From: an uncultured Christensenella sp. | GTDB lineage: Bacteria > Bacillota > Clostridia > Christensenellales > Borkfalkiaceae | Length of the DNA: 64,000 nt | Assembly: GCA_910577555.1 (NCBI GenBank) | Contig: CAJTLF010000002.1 | Coordinates: 1 to 64,000, forward strand | Direction of reading: 5' to 3' | In this document: piece after piece, positions 59,936 through 64,000 of the stretch | How the letters are laid out: each line of letters begins with the position of its first letter | How positions within the stretch are numbered: the stretch's first letter is position 1 | Made by a program: the position numbers and the translations under genes | The notes under the pieces: generated by a model | Databases searched by the model: none | Seen by the model: the letters and a program-made list of their open reading frames with translations, nothing else | What the model was told of the DNA's origin: nothing

Positions 59936-60742
59936 TTATTTGGTTACTTTCTTTTCGATAAGGGCTATAATTCCGTACATACCGCCGGTAATCACGCACA
60001 AAACGAGAATCATCGCCATAACAAGGTCGAAGTTCAGAACCTGCTTGCCGTAATTTATAAGGTTGCCTATTCCCGCGCGCGACGAGATATATTCCCCCAT
60101 AACCGAGCCAATCCACGCCAAACCCACGGCAACCTTCAGCGTGTTAATAAGCGCGGGCAGGGAAGAAGGTATCAAAAGCTTTACAAGCGTGGTCGCCTTG
60201 TTCGCGCCCATCGACTTCATCAAAAGCAGCTTGGTCTTATCGGCAGCCATAAATCCCGCAAGCGTGTTCATTATGCAGACAATAACGGCAACGATAACGG
60301 TCATAAATATAATGGCGGGATAGCCCGTACCGAACCAGATTATAATCATAGGGCCCAGCGCGATTTTAGGCAGCGCGTTTAAAACCACTATGTAAGGCTC
60401 GAGTACTTTGCTCACCGTCTCGTTCGCCCACAGAATAATGGCAATGCCGTATCCCAAAGCCACCGAAATGACGAACCCGACCAGCGTTTCCATTATGGTT
60501 ACGCCCACGTTGTAAAACAGCGACCCGTCCGCCGCAAGGTTGAAAACAGTAACAGCCATGCGCGACGGCGAGCTCGTAATATACGGGTCTATAACCTGCA
60601 GAAACGCACACAGCTCCCACGCGCCTAAAATAATCAGAAGTATTGCCGCGCGGGACGCGTGAACTATAATCTTGTTGTTTCTTATCTTTCTCAAATACGC
60701 GAGATGCTCGCGCGAGTACACCGGTTTATTCTTCTTTTTCAT
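59936..60742 (-). CDS. ABC transporter permease (NitT/TauT type)
   Basis: This 268-residue protein has six helices and the permease EAA-like loop (LVKLLIPSSLPALINTLKVAVG). It belongs with the ATPase and substrate-binding protein just upstream in an importer of the nitrate/sulfonate/thiamine-precursor family. Substrate unknown. The gap to the ATPase gene is 37 nt. Confidence 0.92.
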   Translation of the reverse strand: MKKKNKPVYSREHLAYLRKIRNNKIIVHASRAAILLIILGAWELCAFLQVIDPYITSSPSRMAVTVFNLAADGSLFYNVGVTIMETLVGFVISVALGYGIAIILWANETVSKVLEPYIVVLNALPKIALGPMIIIWFGTGYPAIIFMTVIVAVIVCIMNTLAGFMAADKTKLLLMKSMGANKATTLVKLLIPSSLPALINTLKVAVGLAWIGSVMGEYISSRAGIGNLINYGKQVLNFDLVMAMILVLCVITGGMYGIIALIEKKVTK

Positions 60743-60779
60743 AGGTTGATTGGCGGGCTTTATTAACCTGAAATTACGG

Positions 60780-61505
60780 TTAAATGCCCAGCTCCTTTCT
60801 CAGTATTTCAAACGTCGGCGCAAATTCCTTGCTTTCCCGCCGCGATTTGGGGCAGTTTCCGCCAAAGTCTATCGCGTGTTCGCCAACCACGGTTGCGGGA
60901 CGGGCGGACAGTACGACCACTTTATCGGACAGCGCAATGGCTTCGGAAATATCGTGCGTAACCAAAAGCGCGGTCTTTTTTTCGTTCTTTATAATGCTCT
61001 GCACGTCGTCGCACACTTCCAGCCGCGTCTGGTAATCCAACGCCGAAAACGGTTCGTCTAACAGCAATATCTCGGGTTCGGCGGCAAGCGTACGAATCAG
61101 CGCGACTCTCTGCCGCATACCGCCCGAAAGCTGCGAAGGGGTCTTTTTCAGAAAATCCTTAAGCCCGTACTTTTTCGCAAGCTCCAAAGCCCGTTCCCGT
61201 TTTTCGGGCGTGTTCCGTTTTTTAACCTCCAGCGGCAGAAATATATTCTGTTCCACGGTGCGCCAGTTGAACAGCGCGTCCCGTTGCAGCATATACCCGA
61301 ACTCCGAAGTCCCGCGCCTTACTTCCCCCGCGGAAGGAGCCAAAAGCCCCGCCGCAAGGGATAATATGGTCGTCTTTCCGCAGCCCGAAGGACCTATAAC
61401 CGAAACGAACTGCCCGTTCTTCACCGTAAAGTCAAGGTTTTCCACCGCGGTAGTCTCGCCTTCCTTGGTGTGATAGGTGTAATAAACGTTTTTAAATTCA
61501 AGCAT
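60780..61505 (-). CDS. ABC transporter ATP-binding protein (NitT/TauT type)
   Basis: This 241-residue protein has Walker A GPSGCGKTT, signature LSGGMRQRV, Walker B ILLLDEPFSALD and H-loop LVTHD. The ATG at 61505 overlaps nothing but lies 1 nt from the substrate-protein stop, so a longer frame starting at 61598 is rejected. Confidence 0.94.
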   Translation of the reverse strand: MLEFKNVYYTYHTKEGETTAVENLDFTVKNGQFVSVIGPSGCGKTTILSLAAGLLAPSAGEVRRGTSEFGYMLQRDALFNWRTVEQNIFLPLEVKKRNTPEKRERALELAKKYGLKDFLKKTPSQLSGGMRQRVALIRTLAAEPEILLLDEPFSALDYQTRLEVCDDVQSIIKNEKKTALLVTHDISEAIALSDKVVVLSARPATVVGEHAIDFGGNCPKSRRESKEFAPTFEILRKELGI

Positions 61506-61506
61506 T

Positions 61507-62505
61507 TTATTTTGCGTAAACTTCTTTGTAAATTCTGTCCGCCTGCTCGGTAACCACCAGCGAAGAGAAATCAACTCTCTTTTCAAGCTCGCCCGCAAGC
61601 TCTATAACGTCCTGCAATTTATTGAACGCGCTCTCTTTCATCGCCATATTGGTCACCCAGGCGTCAATCGATTTATAGCTGTCGACGGAATCTTTAAGGC
61701 TTTCTTTGCCCGTGCCCGTGAAATAGGGGACTAAAAGCTCGGCAACGGTGTCGCTGTCCGTCTCGTTCACATACTTGACGGCTCTGGTAACGGCGCGCAA
61801 CAGCCCGTCAATCTTTTCGGGGTTGTTTTTAATATAGCTCTCCTTTGCCGCAAAGCAGGTGTAAGGTATTTCGCCCGATTCCTGACCTACCGAAGCCACT
61901 ATAAAGCCCTTACCCTTTTTCTGGTATTCGCTTGCAACGGGCTCGAACATCGTGCAGTAATCGCCCACGCCGCCTTCGAACGCCGCGGTCATAGTCGAAA
62001 ATTCCACGTCGTAGTTAAGGGTGCAGTCAACCTTCTGCGTCTTTATAACGTATTCGAATGTCATCGCGGGAACGCCGCCGCGTCTGCCCGCAAGAATTTC
62101 CTTGCCCGCAAGATTGCTCCATTCAAAGTCGGGTTCGGCTGTTCTGCCCACCAAAAAACTTCCGTCGCGCTTAGTCAGCTGCCCGAACACCTTGGGCGAG
62201 TCCTTACTTCCGCCAAGGTTGACGTACAACGCCGCTTCGGGTCCGCAGAACCCTACGTCCGCGTTTCCGGAAACGACCGCGGTCATCGTAGCGTCCGCGC
62301 CGCCGCCGTTGGTAAGCTCAATCTCTATGCCTTCGTCCTTAAAGTATCCCAACGCTTCCGCAAGGTAAAGGGGGGCGTAGAATACGGAGTGAGTAACTTC
62401 GTTAATTCTGATAAGTTTGTCGGATTTGGTACAGCCGGTCGCCGCGAACGGAATGACGAACGCGAAACAAGCCGCCAGAATACCGCATATGAATTTCTTT
62501 TTCAA
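61507..62505 (-). CDS. ABC transporter substrate-binding lipoprotein (NMT1/SsuA-like)
   Basis: This 332-residue protein has a lipoprotein signal (FAATGC, Cys25) and an NMT1/THI5-like body (INEVTHSVFYAPLYLAEALG, FKDEGIEIEL, GNADVGFCGPEAALY, LAGKEILAGRRGG). It binds an unknown small molecule. No riboswitch is obvious in the 145 nt before the start, so thiamine precursor uptake is not supported beyond family. Confidence 0.9.
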   Translation of the reverse strand: MKKKFICGILAACFAFVIPFAATGCTKSDKLIRINEVTHSVFYAPLYLAEALGYFKDEGIEIELTNGGGADATMTAVVSGNADVGFCGPEAALYVNLGGSKDSPKVFGQLTKRDGSFLVGRTAEPDFEWSNLAGKEILAGRRGGVPAMTFEYVIKTQKVDCTLNYDVEFSTMTAAFEGGVGDYCTMFEPVASEYQKKGKGFIVASVGQESGEIPYTCFAAKESYIKNNPEKIDGLLRAVTRAVKYVNETDSDTVAELLVPYFTGTGKESLKDSVDSYKSIDAWVTNMAMKESAFNKLQDVIELAGELEKRVDFSSLVVTEQADRIYKEVYAK

Positions 62506-62565
62506 AATAAGTAATTTATCTCCTTAAAAATTTGATAATACATTTTATGCTTGCGGCGTTACCGT

Positions 62566-62594
62566 TTGACAACCGTATAAAAAAAGTATACAAT
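62566..62594 (+). promoter_or_regulatory. valS promoter
   Basis: TTGACA (62566-62571), exactly 17 nt, TACAAT (62589-62594). The 50-nt leader has no room for a T-box, and the ribosome-binding site is AGGAGAG. Confidence 0.8.
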
Positions 62595-62650
62595 TATTTA
62601 GAATACTGTTTTTTACGCGCATAAGGAAAATAACGGTCAGGAGAGTTAAC

Positions 62651-64000
62651 GTGGAAAAAACCTATAACCCCAAAGATTTTGAAGAAAGGCTCTATAAGGA
62701 ATGGGAAGAAAACGGCTGTTTCAAAGCCGTGCGCGACGACGACAAAGTTCCCTTTACGGTAATGATGCCGCCCCCCAATATCACGGGTCAGCTCCATATG
62801 GGTCACGCCATGGACGAAACCTTGCAGGACACCATAGTCAGGTTCAAGCGTATGCAGGGCTATTGCGCCCTTTGGTTGCCCGGTACAGACCACGCGTCAA
62901 TCGCAACCGAAGTAAAGGTCGTGGAGCAGATTAAGGCGGAAGGTGAAAGCAAGGCGAGTTTGGGACGCGAAGGCTTTTTGAAACGCGTATGGCAATGGAA
63001 GGACAAGTATAACGCAAGGATAGTCCAACAGCTCAAAAAGCTCGGCTCTTCGTGCGACTGGTCCCGCCTTACCTTTACCATGGACGAAAAATGCTCCAAA
63101 GCGGTAAGGGAAGTTTTCGTAAATTTGTACGATAAAAAACTTATTTACCGCGGTAGCCGTATAATAAACTGGTGTCCCTGTTGCAAGACCGCTCTCTCGG
63201 ACGCGGAAGTCGAATACTCCGAAGAAAACGGCAACTTCTGGCATATAAACTACCCCGTAGACGGCGAAAGCGTAAGTCTGGAAGTAGCCACCACCCGCCC
63301 CGAAACTATGTTCGGCGACACCGCGGTCGCGGTAAATCCCGAAGATAAGAGATATAAGCATTTAATAGGTAAATCGGTAATACTTCCCGTCGTAGGCAAG
63401 TTAATTCCCATCGTCGGCGACGAACACGCGGATATGGAGTTCGGCACGGGCTGCGTTAAAATCACTCCCGCGCACGACCCCAACGACTTCGAAGTGGGCT
63501 TGCGCCACAACCTTCCCGTGGTAAGGGTAATGAACGACGACGGCACCATGAACGAAAACGCGGGCAAGTACGCGGGTCTCGACCGTTACGAATGCCGCAA
63601 GCGTTTGGTAAACGAGTTAAAGGATAGCGGCGCGCTCGTAAAAATCGAACCCCACGCGCATAACGTCGGACATTGCTACCGTTGCGGCGCAACAGTCGAG
63701 CCGATTGTTTCCAAACAGTGGTTCGTAAAAATGGAAAAGCTCGCCCGCCCCGCAATAGACGCGGTCACGGACAAGAAAATTTCCTTCGTTCCCGAACGCT
63801 TTGCAAAGATATATTACAACTGGATGGAGAACGTAAAGGACTGGTGTATTTCCCGCCAGCTCTGGTGGGGTCACCGCATACCCGTATGGTACTGTGCGGA
63901 CTGCGGCAAGGAAATCTGCGCCAAGTCAGACCCCCATATATGCCCCGATTGCGGCGGTAAAAACCTTTCTCAGGACGAAGACGTACTTGACACCTGGTTT
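62651..64000 (+). CDS. valS: Valyl-tRNA synthetase (partial, runs off the window)
   Basis: The first 450 codons of the gene are present from GTG 62651. Motifs seen: PPPNITGQLHMGHAMD with HMGH (class I HIGH), CALWLPGTDHASIATE, the CP1 editing domain (ATTRPETMFGDTAVAV; KITPAHDPNDFEVG), and WCISRQLWWGHRIPVWYC near the end. ValRS charges tRNA-Val and hydrolyses mischarged Thr. The KMSKS motif lies beyond the window. Confidence 0.97.
   Translation, partial: MEKTYNPKDFEERLYKEWEENGCFKAVRDDDKVPFTVMMPPPNITGQLHMGHAMDETLQDTIVRFKRMQGYCALWLPGTDHASIATEVKVVEQIKAEGESKASLGREGFLKRVWQWKDKYNARIVQQLKKLGSSCDWSRLTFTMDEKCSKAVREVFVNLYDKKLIYRGSRIINWCPCCKTALSDAEVEYSEENGNFWHINYPVDGESVSLEVATTRPETMFGDTAVAVNPEDKRYKHLIGKSVILPVVGKLIPIVGDEHADMEFGTGCVKITPAHDPNDFEVGLRHNLPVVRVMNDDGTMNENAGKYAGLDRYECRKRLVNELKDSGALVKIEPHAHNVGHCYRCGATVEPIVSKQWFVKMEKLARPAIDAVTDKKISFVPERFAKIYYNWMENVKDWCISRQLWWGHRIPVWYCADCGKEICAKSDPHICPDCGGKNLSQDEDVLDTWF

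Noticed and set aside
62506..62650. T-box leader for valS or TPP riboswitch for the ABC importer
   Set aside because: The valS leader is about 50 nt and no T-box or TPP core sequences are visible on either strand.

Overview
The window looks like a chromosome segment of an uncultured, anaerobic, gut-type clostridial Firmicute. This is an inference from several genes: a ferredoxin-like [FeFe] hydrogenase, a YlbJ-like sporulation membrane protein, a PdaB-type polysaccharide deacetylase, PrsW, an AgrA/AgrC-type two-component system and a HIT/WYL/MATE repertoire. No rRNA is present to fix the taxon. The left half (about 1-32,500) is accessory DNA; the right half (about 32,600-64,000) is compact housekeeping sequence with many 1-11 bp gene overlaps.

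Left half. (1) 659-5409 is an operon of an unknown protein, a PD-(D/E)XK-type nuclease, a 905-residue fusion of an RNase J-like metallo-beta-lactamase domain to a DNA polymerase III alpha-like region whose catalytic aspartates are replaced, and a DEDD exonuclease that lacks its Exo III motif. A truncated serine recombinase lies next to it. This is my best candidate for an undescribed system. (2) 6394-12949 holds a LytTR response regulator and GHKL kinase, then a membrane-anchored, domain-swapped GH3 enzyme, a small membrane protein and a lipoprotein. Two 13-bp direct repeats with 21-bp periodicity sit just before the GH3 promoter and fit a LytTR operator. (3) 13,320-23,680 looks like an inovirus (filamentous phage) prophage: regulator, small DNA-binding candidates, membrane-anchored Ig-like proteins, a large surface protein with a C-terminal membrane anchor, a 32-residue transmembrane peptide, a Zot-like ATPase, an HUH rolling-circle Rep, then two strong nested hairpins in an intergenic region. 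(4) 23,753-26,726 holds two HEPN-type proteins with RX4H motifs and an AbiH family protein, apparently an anti-phage cluster. (5) 26,850-32,212, all on the minus strand, is a plasmid/ICE/phage-type cluster with an N-6 methylase-like protein, PcfJ, a PcfK-MutS domain I fusion and several small unknowns. It ends beside a tRNA operon (Glu, Met, fMet, minus strand).

Right half. tilS and hpt; a Wzz-like protein and bioY; a dense operon alr / 5-formyl-THF cyclo-ligase / rsmD / coaD / DAHP synthase / pheA; a YlbJ-like protein on the opposite strand; patatin-rarA; a deacetylase and a double OB-fold SSB-like protein; MATE; lgt-hydrogenase-trxB; prmA-rsmE-mtaB-prsW-HIT; a WYL regulator; an ABC importer (substrate protein, ATPase, permease); and the start of valS. 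An AT-rich MATE/PadR cassette (51,130-53,270) interrupts this part and looks acquired.

Several genes (697, tilS, alr, MATE at 46,212, prmA) have a -10 box only 5-10 nt before the ATG and no Shine-Dalgarno sequence, suggesting leaderless transcripts. No CRISPR array, rRNA or complete insertion sequence was seen.
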